A DNA stretch of 64,000 bases from Woeseiaceae bacterium (GTDB lineage: Bacteria > Pseudomonadota > Gammaproteobacteria > Steroidobacterales > Woeseiaceae): positions 1-64,000 of the forward strand of contig JAJFKR010000021.1 in NCBI GenBank assembly GCA_021773095.1, written 5' to 3'. Below the pieces are notes generated by a model. The model was not told where the DNA came from. It saw only the letters and a list, made by a program, of their open reading frames with translations, and ran no database searches. The translations under genes and the position numbers were made by a program. Positions 63,006 to 64,000 of the stretch are shown here, in pieces (position 1 is the first letter of the stretch; each line of letters begins with the position of its first letter).

Positions 63006-63518
63006 ATGCCGTTTTTCGCGCAAATATTGCCCCTGACTGGCCTGCTTATGTCCAGCTCATTGGCTGCCTCCGGCTGCGGCGAATTTGGGTCCTTGAAGAC
63101 CGCGTTATTCGGTAGCCTTCAGACCACCGTAGACTGGCCAGGTTCCGAAATGATTTGCGAGAGCATGCAGCGACCGAATGGCGCAGGCATTCGATTGCGC
63201 TTCGCGGGGGATATCGCCGGTGAACGACTCGCGTTCATCATCGCGATTCCCGAACTGCAAAGGGGCGAAGCCGCTGCCGAACTACCCAGCAATGTGACCG
63301 CTACCGTTGAGGGCAGCGGGCGTTTTTTCAGTACACCGAACCTCGACTCCTGCTGGACCGATGTCGATTCACAAACGCCCCTGCCGGGCGACAACGACTC
63401 CTTCGCCATTTCCGGCACACTGTATTGTGTAGCACCCCTGGGTGAGCTGAACGGTGACGCGGCTGTATCGATCCCGGAGCTATCGTTTGCCACGGTCGTC
63501 GGATGGGATAAAAAATGA
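63006..63518 (+). CDS. Hypothetical exported protein
   Basis: A 170-residue protein with a signal peptide (ILPLTGLLMSSSLAASGCG). The mature part has four or five Cys and a beta-rich look (AGIRLRFAGDIAGERLAFII, TATVEGSGRFFSTPNLDSCW). I do not recognise the family. The ATG at 63006 is preferred to a TTG six codons upstream. Its stop overlaps the start of the DUF192 gene by 4 bases (ATGA), so the two are translated together and may act together in the envelope. Confidence 0.68.
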   Translation: MPFFAQILPLTGLLMSSSLAASGCGEFGSLKTALFGSLQTTVDWPGSEMICESMQRPNGAGIRLRFAGDIAGERLAFIIAIPELQRGEAAAELPSNVTATVEGSGRFFSTPNLDSCWTDVDSQTPLPGDNDSFAISGTLYCVAPLGELNGDAAVSIPELSFATVVGWDKK

Positions 63519-64000
63519 CACGTACTCTATCGATCGTTATCGCCGCCAGCGCGATACTCGCGAGCTTCACTTCCTGCCGCGCACCGGCGGAGACCGAATC
63601 TGCCGGCGTCGCTTCGCTGGACCGTGTCTTCGACCGTGGCACATTGCTTATTGAGTCCGACGATGGCCTTAGTCACGAGTTCGATATCTACCTCGCACTG
63701 AATTTTGATCAGCAACGTCGTGGCCTGATGTTTGTTCGCAAGATGCCGGAAAACACCGGAATGTTGTTCGTTTATGAAGACAGCGACATGCATTCCATGT
63801 GGATGAAGAACACTTACATTCCGCTGGACATGGTTTTCGCCCGGGCGGACGGCAGCGTCTCATCGGTCATACATGACACGCAGCCCTTGTCGCTAACCTC
63901 GCAAGGCTCGATTGAACCGGTCAACTACGTACTGGAATTGAACGCGGGCACTGCGAGGCGGCTTAAAATCGGGCGAAAAAGCCGAATTTCCTGGGAACGT
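63515..64000 (+). CDS. DUF192 family lipoprotein, cut by window end
   Basis: The frame from ATG 63515 stays open for 162 codons to the last base. It begins with a lipoprotein-like signal (SIVIAASAILASFTSC). The DUF192 core follows: NFDQQRRGLMFVRKMPENTG, MLFVYEDSDMHSMWMKNTYI and PLDMVFARADG. The C-terminal VLELNAGTARRLKI is also conserved, so only a few residues are missing. DUF192 proteins are small exported proteins of unknown function. Confidence 0.88.
   Translation, partial: MTRTLSIVIAASAILASFTSCRAPAETESAGVASLDRVFDRGTLLIESDDGLSHEFDIYLALNFDQQRRGLMFVRKMPENTGMLFVYEDSDMHSMWMKNTYIPLDMVFARADGSVSSVIHDTQPLSLTSQGSIEPVNYVLELNAGTARRLKIGRKSRISWER

Overview
The window is a stretch of a free-living Gammaproteobacterium's chromosome with moderate GC. 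Three conserved gene orders point there: dusB-fis-purH-purD, trxA-rho divergent from rhlB, and yrfG divergent from cysQ. plsB, sohB-lipA and a MoxR/Bat operon fit the same class. The DUF1501/DUF1800 pair, exported hydrolases and copper efflux genes suggest an environmental, possibly marine, lineage such as the Woeseiaceae/Steroidobacterales group; this placement is inference. No rRNA, tRNA or CRISPR array was seen.

Layout. 0.1-6.3 kb: tRNA modification (dusB), Fis, purine synthesis (purH, purD), molybdopterin (moeA) and a beta carbonic anhydrase. 6.4-11.4 kb: rho, trxA, rhlB, a GMP/IMP nucleotidase, cysQ and a DUF465 protein. 11.5-19.9 kb: a copper/silver export operon on the minus strand (His/Cys-rich head gene, then an outer membrane factor, CusB, CusA and a P1B ATPase, joined by 4-base overlaps). 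19.9-23.4 kb: plsB and a secreted PqqB-like metallo-beta-lactamase protein. 23.4-25.4 kb: a poorly coding accessory stretch with a REP pair, a truncated HNH-type gene and small membrane proteins or lipoproteins. 25.4-30.4 kb: a minus-strand operon of two DUF697-type GTPases, an alkyltransferase-like protein, a double thioredoxin-fold protein and a hydrolase. 30.5-38.3 kb: a solitary contractile-tail-sheath-like gene, an ECF sigma factor, a probable anti-sigma factor, a Spy-like protein, DUF1800, DUF1501 and DUF885. 38.4-44 kb: accessory genes, a complete IS1182-like element and a family of perfect palindromes. 44-52.9 kb: envelope and housekeeping genes (L,D-transpeptidase, M48 protease, SohB, LipA, OmpA-like) with a 268-bp MITE. 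52.9-55.9 kb: glyoxalase I, then two paralogous exported short-chain dehydrogenases around an exported truncated globin. 55.9-62.8 kb: the MoxR/DUF58/Bat operon. 62.9-64 kb: two exported proteins, the last (DUF192) cut by the window end.

The most unusual points are these. (1) GTAGGAGCG-type REP elements supply the TAG stop codons of five genes. (2) A tail-sheath homologue stands with no other phage or injection-system gene, directly ahead of an ECF sigma operon. (3) An exported SDR-globin-SDR cassette has duplicated promoter-like sequence. (4) Three perfect 20-24 bp palindromes lie around an IS element. (5) A small MITE has nested inverted repeats. Start codons were chosen by reading upstream sequence and family knowledge; no database search was possible, so family names rest on recognised motifs.
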